Positions 20,579-31,559 of a stretch of DNA of 64,000 nt are shown here, piece after piece. Within the stretch, counting starts at the first letter, position 1; each line of letters starts with the position of its first letter. The notes under the pieces were generated by a model. It had not been told where the DNA came from and made no database searches. It saw only the letters and a list, made by a program, of their open reading frames with translations. The position numbers and the translations under genes were made by a program. Origin of the DNA: Takakia lepidozioides (lineage: Eukaryota > Streptophyta > Takakiopsida > Takakiales > Takakiaceae); NCBI GenBank assembly GCA_030704615.1, contig CM060732.1, forward strand, positions 1,674,001-1,738,000, read 5' to 3'.

Positions 20579-21520
20579 TGTCGAGCGGCTTTTACTCACC
20601 CATCCCTTCGCTATCCGAGATGGATACTCCAAGATAGAAGAGTTGGATATCTCTAAACACTCAGCCCGCTCAGAACAATCAGTCATGACCTACAGCTAGT
20701 GTATCATGGGGGTACTTCCTATTTGTATTCCTTATCATCTTCATATTAGCAAGTTACCTTACTGTCTATGTTTATATATCAGATTACTTTAGCAATCCAC
20801 CAGGTTCCAATCACTCATCCATTCATTCCACAGCTTCACTCAGGTCTCTCTACACAGTGTGAGTATGGAATATGTATCAGATTAATATCTATCAAGTATC
20901 AGGCCGAAGCCATGGTGTCTCTAGTCTGCTCTACAGTACAACTCTACAGCTTGAATGAATCAAGCATCAACGGTTCGTTTATCCTCCTCCACTGCACTCT
21001 CCATCCCTCAACTCCAGATCGTCCTTCCCTTCCCCGATGACCAAGTCGTGATCCCCAAGAAGTCTCCCTCCCTGTTGCTACTCTGCCTATTCTACCTGCA
21101 AACTGTTCTAACTGCCTAACTAAGTAACTGTCATCGAAACAGAATGCACGTTCCCTCTACAAATGTCGTTCCCACACAGTCGTTCACTGCCGCTAATAAC
21201 CGTTCCTTGTGAATGTTGTGATGGGCTGTGCCAAACTGTGTCGGGCTGTGACTGTGCCAAGCTGTGACTGGCTGTGTGGGGCTGTGATAGGCTGTGTAAG
21301 GCTGTGACAAGCTGTAACTGGCTGTGTCGGACTGTGTCGGGCTGTGACTAGCTGTGTCCAACTATGTCTAACTGTGTAAGGCTGTGATTGACTGTGTAAG
21401 CTTGTCTACCACCCCTAAGGCATGTGCTGGTCTAAGTCTACCATCCATAAGTCTGCGCAAAAATTAAGGGTACCCCACAGAACCCGTAAAATTGTCTAAG
21501 TCCCAGATAGCCCTCTAACA
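20579..21520 (-). repeat. 3' LTR, copy B (942 bp)
   Basis: Starts TGTTAGAGGGC and ends GCCGCTCGACA in element orientation. Beyond the end (20578 downward) there is no PBS, consistent with a 3' LTR. A polypurine tract precedes it. The decamer minisatellite lies at about 21206-21400. Confidence 0.92.
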
Positions 21521-21537
21521 TTATCCCTCCCCCTCTC
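21521..21537 (-). promoter_or_regulatory. Polypurine tract, copy B
   Basis: The minus strand reads AGAGGGGGAGGGATAA directly before the LTR's TGTTAG. This is the expected plus-strand primer site. Confidence 0.85.
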
Positions 21538-21558
21538 AAAAAGCCGTGTCCTCACGGT

Positions 21559-22305
21559 TTACTGTTTAGGATCAGCAAACCTTTGTGAACGAGGACCCTT
21601 CTGTCGGTGAGAGTCCCGTGGAGGACTCTGTGTGCGAGCCCGAGCCCTGTCGCTGGCTGGTGGAGTTGACTGTCCACCAAATACAAATGACTGCCCTTCA
21701 TTTGGCTGATAAGGAGATAACTTCTCAGGCATAGGAGATCCCCGTCGTTTCTTCTCCGCCATTTGTATTGCATAGTCCTCAACCATGTCAAAAGGTTCCT
21801 CCATAGAACCAGTAGTATCAGAATCATCTTCCCCACGGTTGCCTTTCGATGCTCTGACCTTCTGTGGCGTCTCAAGAATCCTGCTTGGCATACAGTGTTT
21901 GCCCACCATGTTTGGAAGGTTAAACTTTAAAACTTGCATCAATCTCTTGCGAGCAAAATTAGTGTACTCCCGCAGCTTCTTGTCTGTATAGGTGAGGGGT
22001 GTGCCAATGACATTAGAACAGTGTAACCATTTCCTGGCTTTATGTCCCTTAGAAAAAATGTGGTCAAGACCCAAGTTTTTCTTGGCCAAGTTGTCCAAAG
22101 CAAAATTGAACCAAGAACGAAGTTGGGGATCCTTCTGCAGCATGATCTTCACATCATACAGATATGTATGGGATGGAACTGAAGGTAACACCCAATGATC
22201 CTCAGACCTGGAATAAGTCTGAAATTGCATCTGCATCTTTTGCTGCTCAACGTCATAACGTGAAATGAAACAAGCAGCATAGTATAGTCCACAACCCATG
22301 ACCAA
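21559..22305 (-). CDS. Copy B accessory ORF, C-terminal fragment
   Basis: A 248-codon frame starting within MVMGCGLYYAACFISRYDVE and ending 22 bases before the polypurine tract. It includes KDPQLRSWFNFALDNLAKKN and LDHIFSKGHKARKWLHCSNV, then a Ser/Pro/Arg-rich acidic-to-basic tail (DRARARTQSPPRDSHRQKG). No enzyme motif is seen. The position after pol and before the 3' LTR marks it as the accessory ORF of this lineage. A frameshift separates it from 22371-22871. Confidence 0.6.
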   Translation of the reverse strand: MVMGCGLYYAACFISRYDVEQQKMQMQFQTYSRSEDHWVLPSVPSHTYLYDVKIMLQKDPQLRSWFNFALDNLAKKNLGLDHIFSKGHKARKWLHCSNVIGTPLTYTDKKLREYTNFARKRLMQVLKFNLPNMVGKHCMPSRILETPQKVRASKGNRGEDDSDTTGSMEEPFDMVEDYAIQMAEKKRRGSPMPEKLSPYQPNEGQSFVFGGQSTPPASDRARARTQSPPRDSHRQKGPRSQRFADPKQ

Positions 22306-22370
22306 ACTAGGTACCTCCTTAGTCTTGGTGTAGATGTACCCATGAACAATCTAGAATGCAATTAATTCCT

Positions 22371-22871
22371 TCAGCATGGTGCCTGCCTCAGACCAGTACC
22401 TCGCAAAATGGTGATCTTCAATGAGTCGGTTAGTCGGAAGAACCGAGTTGCCACTGACAACCAAATGCACATGATCTGGTAATAATGTGCCAAAGACTCT
22501 AGAGGACTGAATTCTTTCCAAGCCAAATCCATAACAATGGGAATTTGGTTGAAGGGCATAATCATAGCCCGATTGTACTCAAGTGCAGCATGAGTCTTAG
22601 GTGGGTTAAAAGAAGCATCCCCCCAAACCTCATATTGTTGCAGTGCCATGGTATCAACAGTGTGGACCTGCTGTGGTTGCTGTGATATTGGCACCAGTGT
22701 CCTTCCTGTTGTTGACAAGTCATGCACCTCCTGTGATGAAGATTGAAAAATCAGAGTCCTGGCGTGCAGATAAGTAGCCATGAGTTGTTCCTCAGGAACA
22801 AAGGCCCTTTTGTCAATGTTGGAGCTCAAGTCATCCACTTGAGTCTGCAGCCCTTCCACATCCTCCTGCAA
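22371..22871 (-). pseudogene. Copy B accessory ORF, middle fragment
   Basis: Reads EDVEGLQTQVDDLSSNIDKR (coiled coil), then ALQQYEVWGDASFNPPKTHA, MIMPFNQIPIVMDLAWKEFS and LTDSLKITILRGTGLRQAP. It is in a different frame from its neighbours on both sides, so the accessory ORF is decayed. No known domain. Confidence 0.5.
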
Positions 22872-23080
22872 CTCAGCTATCCGACTATAGACATTGTCGT
22901 TGTGGCAATGTTCTATACTCGCAGCCTGAGATCATTCATCTCTTCTTGGGTGAGCTTCCTTGGTGCCTTCCCTTCCACTGGTCCTTGTGTTAACCACTCT
23001 TGCAACAAATGATTATCCACGACGTCCTGTGTAGCACCACGGAGATCATGCTCCTCCTTGAGTCTGTACGTGTCCATTTG

Positions 23081-23581
23081 CTATTGTAAAGCCTCCATGC
23101 GCTTCGCATGAGATTCAACCAGAGCTGCATAGGCAGCAGACAGATTATTGGCTTCCTTCCAGGCCTTGTTAGTCACAGAAAGCTCATTCCTTCGTGCTGT
23201 GAGTGTTTGCTGCAACTCAAGGATGTACCTGTCCTTTTGAACTTCAACCTGACTGTACTGTTGGAAGGTATCCTCATTGCGTCGGATAGTAGCCTTCAAG
23301 TCAGCAATGAGTTTCGCCTGCTCCACTGACTCAGCCTCCACCATTAAACATCTCTCAGCTTGATTCTTAACTTCTAATGCAGTCAACTCTAGAGTAGTTG
23401 TTAGTGTGGCACATTGGATGGTCATTTTCTGATGAACTGCCTCCAACTCTGTATGAAGCAATTTCACTTCCTGCAATTTGCCCTCGTGCTTTACATGCAA
23501 CTGGTATAGCTGTTGCTTGTGTATTTCATGCAACTTCTCCTGCTCCAGCCAATGTGACAACAGGAAAGTATCAAAAAACAA
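23081..23581 (-). pseudogene. Copy B accessory ORF, N-terminal coiled coil
   Basis: A 166-codon stretch dominated by heptad-like Leu/Glu/Gln sequence (EQEKLHEIHKQQLYQLHVKH; ELTALEVKNQAERCLMVEAE; LIADLKATIRRNEDTFQQYS). The first codons, beyond about 23555, already lie in the adjacent repeat, so the true start is missing. Confidence 0.55.
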
Positions 23582-23940
23582 GTAACAGAGATGAGGAAAA
23601 GTTGTGGAATGAATACTGTTCTGCCCCAGTCAATGATGGGACAACCAAGGCAAAAAGGTGAATGCCTGTTACATTTCATAGACTAGCAGATGCATTCAGC
23701 ATAGGAACTAGTGTGAGAAGCTGAATTGGATGTTTCCTAGAATAAATCGTCATTGTCAGCTACTAGCAGCAAGGCAAGGATGAATGCATGATTTGTGCAG
23801 AGGCATGTGTAGCTGAAGGAGCAAAGAGAGTGTGGGTCCAGATTCATCCAAGAGGCCAGATTTCAAGCACAAGATTACCTATGATTCCCTGTGGATAATA
23901 GCTACAAGAAACCTGCATGGGTAGATGGTCTATTCCATGG
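23555..23940 (+). repeat. Fourth copy of the PPR-associated leader
   Basis: Closely follows 14330-14720: TGTGACAACAGGAAAGTATC, then TGTTTCCTAGAATAAATC, GGTCCAGATTCATCCAAGAG and CAAGAAACCTGCATGGGTAG. No PPR motif follows. The copy ends in unrelated sequence. Confidence 0.8.
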
Positions 23941-24791
23941 GACTCAATCTGTCACTGAGTCTTGCATTATGAGGATCACAATTGCTTGGCAGCTTACTTG
24001 CACGAGGCCTTGACCCTAAGGCAATCCCCAGAGCAGTAGTAGCTTTGGGCTGCTTTTTTACTTTGGTTTTATCATTTTGTATCATAAGCTCTTTGAGCTA
24101 TCCGCAGATGTAATAAAATACCATTTGTTTCATTTCATTTCATTTTCGTTTCGTTTTGTTTCATGGCATGTCTTTTATTGTTTTCGCATTTCTAATGACA
24201 TGAGTAGTTCTCTTGTATGGCATTACATGCGTATGTACTAGTCGGCTCATTACAAACACCAAAACTTCAAAGCATGAACCACTATGAGTGATTGTTCAAG
24301 TAATTTCGAGCACTTCATTTAAAGTAGTAAAGCAGTGGTTGCGCCGACTTCCGCAGTCGCAGTTGCCACTGGGCATGTAGCACTGCAAGTTATGTGGTCA
24401 ACTACCACATCCCGGGCCCGTGGCCACGTGGCAACAGTGCTGCTCGTCGTGGCACCGCCACGTCGACATCCACATCATCGTCCACGTCCGCGTCCATGTG
24501 TCACCGCGCTCCGGTGAATCGGTCCACTCATCCGGAGGGAAAAGTCAAAGTCAGCCCAAAAGGTCAGACACACGGGCGGCCCGCCTGGTTATGCCACGTG
24601 GTTCTTCAGCATTAATCGCAATAATCACTGAGCAGTTGTTTGCGCGTCTGCGTCCTTTACCACTCCAATCATTGGATGTCCGACCCAACTTCCACGTCTG
24701 TTGTAACTTCCAGTCGATCCTGGTTTTTTGACTTTTACGACTCAAAATGAGTCGTTACCCCAGTGGTAAATGACACGAATGCTTCTAATGT
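23941..24791. other. No gene seen
   Basis: Contains a TTTCATTTCATTTCGTTT-type simple stretch near 24125-24165 and a GC-rich patch at 24340-24560. Part of 24560-24790 may be the 5' flank of the Penelope-like RT. No feature is supported. Confidence 0.4.
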
Positions 24792-26041
24792 GTGAAGCAC
24801 ATCAGAACTCAAGCCTTTCACCGCCTAAAGGGTAAAGATTTCAAACCATGTTTTCAAGATGAGGTATGGTTTTCACCCGAATCTGTTTTGGAAAGCCTCT
24901 TTGATGAAGTACAAAATCTAATACCTAAAATTCCTGTGATGTCTTGTAATCTTCCATATATGATGGGGATATACAAGTTGCACAAGAAAAAATACAGATG
25001 GATTACCAATGCTCATAAATGTGTTTTCAGTGAAATCGCCAGCCTCCTTACTTGTGCCACTATGTTCCTATTACCTTTAGTCAAGGAATGGACCAAGGCA
25101 TGGCTTGACACTTACAGAAGCTTTTTCAAAGTGTCTACTGCCATGTATTGGATCATTGACAGTATTACCGACTTCACTCTGAACCTTCCCACAAAAATCC
25201 ATGATGTTTTTGCGGCTGACATCACACAGTGCTATGAAAATATTCCTCTGATAGGAGATGACAATCTGAGCGATGCCATTGCGCATGTGATTAAAATTGC
25301 GTTCCAGCAATATCATGTGGAACACCCATGGTCACACCATTCTATATGGATCCGGATCATAAATGGGTCCTTCGGGAAGTGCATGTGGTCCCCTAAATCT
25401 GGTACATGGATTGAGCTTTCAGAAGTCACATTGCTTCAGCTCCATAAATGGTTAATGTCTCATTGCTTTGTAGCATTGGGGACCCGTGTCTGGCGTCAGA
25501 TCTCTGGGATTCCCATGGGTTTCTCATGTTCGCCTTTATGGTGTAATATCTACTTCCTTTCATACGAGCTTAAGTTTATTTTAAGATTGGCAGCTCTTGG
25601 TCAATTTCAACTGATGCCTAAATTTCAATATGATTTCCGTTGCATCGATGACATATGTTGGCTTAACATTGGAAACGCTATGCTATTCCTTAATCCTGAT
25701 GCAGATAGATGCAGCAATGGCTTCTACCCTCCTCATACACCCAGTACATACAATTTCTACCTAACAGGCCTGTGAATCAGTCCTACAATAGAGTGATTTC
25801 TCAAGCATTTCCAATTCTGTATATCTCCAGCAATGTTGAATTGGCTTGGAATGAATGTTGTGTCCTTATCCATACCCTTGGGATGAATGGTTTTAAAACC
25901 AGGAAGTTAACTAGGATCCTCGTAAGGCTTCATGAACAGGGCTCTTTCCCTGGCCTCTTTTTCTTGTTACCAGAACTTATTCATAAACTAAAAGGTAAGA
26001 CTCTACACTTTGTTGTACAGATATTCCTTTGTTTATGGTAG
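24792..26041 (+). pseudogene. Penelope-like reverse transcriptase (frameshifted)
   Basis: The 327-codon frame 24792-25775 carries RT motifs: a preceding GIYKLHKKKYRWITNA block (59-74), motif A with D143 (FAADITQCYENIPL), motif B GIPMGFSCSPLWCNIYF (239-255) and motif C FRCIDDICWL with D286 and D287. The KxHK block, ADIxxCYxxIP and GIPMGxxxSP are typical of Penelope-like and related RTs and differ from LINE and LTR RTs. The frame stops at 25775 and continues in the frame of 25709-26041 (QAFPILYISSNVELAWNECC, then MNGFKTRKLTRILVRLHEQG), a thumb-like tail. No GIY-YIG endonuclease is visible. Confidence 0.7.
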
Positions 26042-26151
26042 CATGTTATTTCTTGACCTGGGAGTATGGAGATTGTAGGCATATCTATTTCTATGGTAAA
26101 CGAGAAATAAATACTACAAAGTAGAGGGAGATCCTTTATAAGATGGGGTCT

Positions 26152-26184
26152 GGTATGCACTCCCTTACGGGGTGAGTGCATACC
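26152..26184. other. 11-bp perfect hairpin
   Basis: GGTATGCACTC (26152-26162) and its exact complement GAGTGCATACC (26174-26184), with an 11-base spacer. A pyrimidine-rich run follows at 26230-26265. The rest of 26042-26340 shows nothing else. Confidence 0.8.
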
Positions 26185-26347
26185 AGCCTCACTCCATAAG
26201 GAGCTGCCATACCAGGGGATGGATGGTGGGAACCCTCTCTCTCCCTCCCTCTCCCTCCCTCCTTGGATCTGGCTGATTCTCTTAAAACCTGACAGTTTTA
26301 AGGCCAGTGATATGTTACTAATCAATAACTAACTTATTTGAGATTTC

Positions 26348-27065
26348 TCATCCATATTGGATGATTTCTGGTTATTTTATGGATGGATTTCGTTGTTGGG
26401 TAATTAACTATGAAAAAATTCATCCATAAAAGATGAACTTCATAATATACAGATGACATCATTAGTTGGGTGATCTACCTTTGACAAAATTCATCCATAT
26501 TGGATGTATTTTTGGATGAAATCCGTCACTGGGTGTTGAAACATTTACTTACGTTCATCCACACCGGATGAATTGTTTACTTGATGGATGATGTCATCGG
26601 ATTAGTTGATTTACCTATGGCTGAATTCATCCATACCGGATGAATTCTTTTTTGGCTGAAATCCTATTACTGAAAAAGTAACCATCACCCTTAGTTCATC
26701 CATACCGGATGAACTTTTCCACCTCTGGGATGAAGGTGGCGGATGGTGGATTTTTTCATCTATCAAAGTTCATCCATCTCGGATGGTATACTTGCAGGAC
26801 GAAATTGGAATTTGGTTAATTTCGGTTATTTACATTACCAAGATTTTTTGTCAGGATCCTAATGGAGCCATCTTATTATTTAATTTTTCATCCATAAATG
26901 GATGTAATCCTCAGAGGATGACACAGAGATGAAAAATCCAGAAACAATTTCATCCAGCATGGATGAAATCACGATAGATTTCATCCTGCGTGATTGAGTT
27001 CATCCAGGATGATGGATTTCATCCCGGATGAAATCAAGGCGAATTTCATCCCGAGCGGATGAAAT
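26348..27065. repeat. Cluster of twelve TTCATCC/GGATGAA palindromes
   Basis: Inverted repeats with arms of 5-10 bp: 26348-26364, 26419-26437, 26490-26507, 26554-26572, 26623-26647 (10-bp arms), 26694-26714 (8), 26769-26787, 26889-26904, 26948-26968 (8), 27000-27012, 27015-27035 (10) and 27043-27065 (9). Each centres on CATCC...GGATG; loops are 1-7 bases. Spacing is mostly 55-75 bp at the left and shorter at the right. The sequence between them is not repeated. Confidence 0.85.
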
Positions 27066-28283
27066 CGCGGGAAATCGCGCTTCATCTCTTCCCTGCCCTA
27101 ACCCTCTGCACGACGATCGTGCTTAAGGGATGGCGGGAGCTGAGAGATGGTGGCGGGGAGCGCATGGAGCTCGATTCAGGCGCCCTTGAATGCTATGGAG
27201 CTGCGCCATTAAGGTTTTTTAGGTGTTTTGGCAAGATTTAGTACCTTCTTCCCCACTTGGGGGTGCAATGGCGGCGGTACCTACAATTTCCCTGTGGTGG
27301 TTGTCTCTAATGCTTGGCGGGCGATCTACCTGTGCTGTGGATGCTTGCTATGACCTTCTTTGATCATTAAAGATACATGCGGCGCATCTTAATGCCTCAG
27401 GGAAGTGTCTGAACTCTTTAAGTTTGGGCGATTCACTTTCTTTGTGCATGCTTTGTGCATTCTTGTTGTGCATACTTGTTTGCTGGTCTTGAGAGCTATG
27501 GCGCATGCCTATGTTCCACAAGCCATCAAGGTATTGGCTTGCATATGCTCTGTTTCCTTTCTGCCCTTGCTTTGTAATACATGTTGTACAACGATAACAA
27601 GCGTGAGACCTGCGATTCACCTGGGGTTCCACATCGTCTCTAACTTAAGTGTTTATATTGCATGTGATGGGACCAGGTGAGGGTCCTCACTTAACATGAA
27701 TTTTAAAGCTTCAAGGTGATTGGAAGCGATTTCGAGAAGCGAGGGCATTTGGTATCTTTGGGGGAGAACAATGTTTTCTTCGTCTTTTCTTTGATCTTGA
27801 TGGCTCCTATGTTTAACCTAGTATGATGGACAATCAATCATTAGGGAGACTATCTCTTGCTCCCTATGGCATACTGGTGTGATAATGGAGCAATGATATG
27901 ACAAGCTGATGGCTTTAAAGAGATCTAGTAATATGCTACAATGTAGGGCAGACCTGTTTTCATGACCAGACAGTATTCTTGAATGTACAAGCATTGGAAA
28001 CTTGGCCTCTTTTAGGAGCTGGTTACTTTAGGACGCTTGATGCCATGCCAAACTGATATGGATGGATCTTTTGTGGCCAAATCTGGTCTTTGGTTATGCC
28101 CTTGAATGTTTACCTATTTTCCAAAATGGTAAGACATTGGTAGATGTGAAGAGAATGATTGAGGCCTTGCACACTGCTTGTTTTCTGATGAGAAATTGGG
28201 CCATATAGGGCCTGTCTGCCATGCTAAAAACACCATCGTTTCATGCCTCTCTTTTATACCAATTTGAATGAACAACTTTGCAG
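27066..28283. other. Upstream region of the ParB-like gene
   Basis: The first exon here at 28284 begins at an acceptor (tttgcag), so at least one 5' exon should lie upstream. An ATG-rich GC stretch at 27115-27330 is a candidate, but I cannot choose a start or donor. Confidence 0.35.
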
Positions 28284-31200
28284 GAGAATATGCAAAGTGT
28301 GGCAGATGAGATCCCTTCGGGGCAGGGGAAGGAGATCATTGTTGATGTGGACGATGAGTTCTATGAAAGCAAAGTTGTTGAGATGTTGGGGGGTCAGAAG
28401 GTAAACTCTCAGCTTGTGGTGCAAAGTATGCTTGCCCCGAGTGGGAGGTTGAAGATTCCCCTGTGTAGGTTGGTTTCCATGCCCGTCGTTCGTCCACCCC
28501 TCATCAAGGACATCCTGAAGTTGGAGGCCGAGTTTGTTCATGGGTATTTGGATGGATCCGCAGTCTTTTACGTTTCTACAAAGGATTCCAGAGGCAATGA
28601 GCTCCTCGTGGATGAGTCAATCGTGGACTCCTGGGATCCCATTCGGAGACAGGTGAACGAATCCTTCGAACTACTTCTCTCCAAGAAACCTTCCACCCAG
28701 GCATTCTTAGGGAAGATGTTTCATGTTTGGGATGACAACCACCGGTTGCTTGCATGGATGGCTGTCATTGGGAGGCTGCACTCACAGGAGGAAGAGTGGC
28801 ATTCCTCTGTTCGATCGATGGTGCTGGATTGTGACGAAAACATGATGGGTCTTCTGACAACAATGAATGATGTGAACAAGTTGGTTTCTCATTCTACATG
28901 TTCCATTTGTGGTTCCGTGGTTCTTTCGTTCCAGTCCTTTGTTGACGGTCCTTGAATTTCATTTTGACTTTCACACATCATTCTGCAGAGGGACGAAGAC
29001 ATCGCATGTCAAAACGAGTCTGGTTCATACACTGTACATGATACAACGGATCGGGCAGATGCCCTTGACCAACTTCAAGACCATCCTTTCAGCAGAGACG
29101 TACAAGAAGTGCGAAAGCTCCAAGACATCAGAAACGTGGTACTCGTTGACCCGTGAGGCTTTCATGGAGTATATGTACGTGGTGAGATACATCTTCCATC
29201 ATCTGGCCTTTCGATATTCCTGCTTCCACATGTTTGTTTTTGTTTGTTTCCCTTGCCCTTGGGTTGATGCAACTCTTGTGCATTCCCTTGCAGTAAGACA
29301 TTACAGATGCAGGAGAGCGTGGCAAACTGGAATACTACAGCTCTACCCCTGAGGAGATAAGGACAACAAAGGGCGTTGAGAGTCACATCCAGAAGGAGAT
29401 GACCGCCACAAGAAGGACTATTATGAGTGCTTTTGTGAAACAACTGAGAATTGCAGACCCAACCTTCGGACCAGAGTTCCTTCAAGAGGTGAAAAACCAT
29501 TACAACAAGCCAGGCAAGCCGGAGATGGCCCAGGAGAAGTTACACAGGTTGTCTACTGCCGTTGTGTCTTCAGAACAGAAGATGAAGTGGCTACAGATAT
29601 GGAACTCCGATCCCACTGTTAGGGATACCCACATGTTCCCCAGACCGGAGAAAGAGAAGAAGACCCAGCGTGTCATTCCTGTCAGTGACAATGTGCTGGA
29701 TACATGGCTTCATAAGGCCACTTACTGGAGCCAAGTATGATGTCCTTTGCTGTGTCACTTTCTTTTCGCTTTTTCTATCATTCTTTTCCATGTTACATTG
29801 GTTGTGATTGTTTTTGTGTTCATTCTTGCTTCTGTATTGGTCTGCAGTTGGAGGAAAGGGCCCGGTCCGTTCTACATACTCAGCTGGCTGACTATGGGAT
29901 CACCATGACAAAACCGAAGGTCTCCTTCCAAGCATACATGAGGAAATGGAGAGCCATAGTGTGGCAATCTTGTTTCTTCAAAGAGTTCAGCAATGATGTT
30001 GGCATCAGTCGAACAAATGAGCTTGACCAGCAAGAGAAATGAGAGGAAGCCTGGAAACGATGCCTTTACAGGTGCGAAATGGACTGTGCTTCTTTGTTTT
30101 GCATAGACACAATCTCCTCCATCCAACCTGTTTTTGGCTGGCTCATATGAGTTTGTGGTGGAGTGTACTGTGCCGCATACTCTTTTAGGGGGTCTTCGTG
30201 ATGGGGTGGAAAAGTTGGGAGACAATATTTGCATTGCATAATGAGGTTGTCTCTGTTCCTGCAGGTACATAAAGTATGTTCTCATGGCAGAGAACTGCTT
30301 GGACAAACATCCTGATTTCGTGGACCTTTGGCTTGTCCCTGCTGGCAACCAGACCATGTTTACTACGGGGATCTTGCATGACTGGGGCCCAGACCATCTT
30401 TCTGCTTGTGGTTGGTATTTGGATTGCCCTGCTTCAGAGACCCCAGCTCAAGAGGTGTCTTTGAGGAGAGAGAATGAGCGTATAGCAGCTACCGCCATAG
30501 GAGACGACCTCGACATTCATGAGAGAAATTTGAGGACTCTTGCAGAGAAAGAGCCTCCCGCTCAGGATACACCGGGTAAAGGTAGAAAGGCAAAGGGAAA
30601 GGATGTTGCTGGTGGTGTGGGGAAAGGAAGGGGTAGGGGGAAGGGGGCACAAGGGCAGGTAGGTGGGCAGGGAAGTGTTGCAGATACTGGCCCTCTGGTG
30701 GTTGTCCAGCAGACTCCACCGCATGGTAGGGGATCCAGAGAAAGAACAAAGGGGTGGTTGATCCCAAGGACCCGTACCATGCAGTGGAGCATCCCACGAG
30801 GGTCATTCGCCCTACCAAGTTGGAGATGGCCAACGTCGGGTTTCTTGCCATGATGGAGTCCAAGAAATCTGATTACAAGGGCGAACCATCACCAGTGTGG
30901 GAGAGGATTGTGGAGTTCCTCGGCACGGTGCGTGTTGTCTTTTGCTTCTTGTCTGTTGTGTGCATGGATCGTTTCAATCCTCTTGAGCATTCCATTGCAT
31001 GCTTATGACCAAATCCTGGGTGAACGGGAAGGAGAAGCCATATGCAGCCAAACTCATCATCTTGGACATCCCTGATGGGTTGCCAGTCTCGGATGTCCCT
31101 CCATCGAGTGCTTGTCCAGGTTAGAATGCTTTTGATGAGCGCTACTGGCGGTGGATTTTCTCCTTTTGCAATTTCTTTCTGTCCGATGCAGGTGTTTTGG

Positions 31201-31337
31201 TGCTCATCCAGTCCATTGACCTTCGCTGTCGCCGTGCACTTGCCAGCTATTTGAAAGCCTCCGGTATGAGGGTCGTGAAGACATGGAATTGTGTGAACAG
31301 CATGTACCTGACGAAGGGAGATCGTCCCGGAGAGATG
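28284..31337 (+). pseudogene. Multi-exon gene with ParB-like motif and methyltransferase-like C-terminus, decayed
   Basis: Inferred exons: 28284-28879, 28989-29178, 29294-29734, 29848-30071, 30265-30927 and about 30996-31337. Phases agree at 28879/28989, 29734/29848 and 30071/30265. Exon 1 has KIPLCRLVSMPVVRPPLIKD, GYLDGSAVFYV and FHVWDDNHRLLAWM, resembling the ParB nuclease-fold box D-G-x-H-R. Exons 2-4 are helical (ESHIQKEMTATRRTIMSAFV; MAQEKLHRLSTAVVSSEQKM). Exon 5 has a Gly/Lys-rich linker. Exon 6 reads KLIILDIPDGLPVSDVPPSS then YWRWIFSFCNFFLSDAGVLV, resembling an N6-type methyltransferase region around motif IV. Damage: TAA after the 29294 acceptor, TGA at 30040, a frameshift near 30760, and a TAG in exon 6 near 31123. 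Domain calls are tentative. Confidence 0.5.
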
Positions 31338-31443
31338 GTAAATCTGCCTTCTTATTCCTCTTCTTGGTGGTCCTCGGATGGAGTTGCATAAGTCACTCAA
31401 ATGAATATGTAGGGGCCTGGTTTTCAAGCTTCTTAGTTCCTTG
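31338..31443. other. Start of the next intron, truncated
   Basis: Begins GTAAATCTGCC, a good donor after PGEM. No following exon appears before the PPR and LINE sequences. Confidence 0.4.
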
Positions 31444-31559
31444 TGTATGTCCTTGATGCACTTAAGCAAGAGACAGACATAGGTATCTGAATCTGTTGAA
31501 ATGCATCCTTCGTTTAAAGTCTGTAGAGCCTCTGTCAGTCTGCCTGCCTCACAAAGCAT
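31444..31559 (-). pseudogene. PPR fragment at LINE 3' end
   Basis: The minus strand reads MLCEAGRLTEALQTLNEGCI then STDSDTYVCLLLKCIK, the same module as in P1 and P2. It is about 115 bp, in the same orientation as the LINE and exactly adjoining the LINE's last recognisable codons. Confidence 0.8.

Larger units (their letters stand above)
20579..23555 (-). mobile_element. Ty3/gypsy element, copy B, 3' part only
   Basis: Minus strand: accessory coiled-coil region (about 23555-21559), polypurine tract and 3' LTR (21520-20579). It is of the same LTR family as copies A and C. The 5' portion (leader to integrase) is absent. At about 23555 the element sequence is replaced abruptly by PPR-leader repeat sequence. 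It supplies the 3' end that copy A lacks in this window. Confidence 0.85.

Noticed and set aside
26348-27065. Possible CRISPR or rho-independent terminator series
   Set aside because: Palindromes have variable spacing and no repeat-spacer regularity or T tracts, and the context is eukaryotic.
31100-31190. An intron between 31109 and 31188 of the ParB-like gene
   Set aside because: GT/AG-like ends exist, but the segment reads as coding in phase (FDERYWRWIFSFCNFFLSDA) apart from one TAG, so an exon with a nonsense change is likelier.
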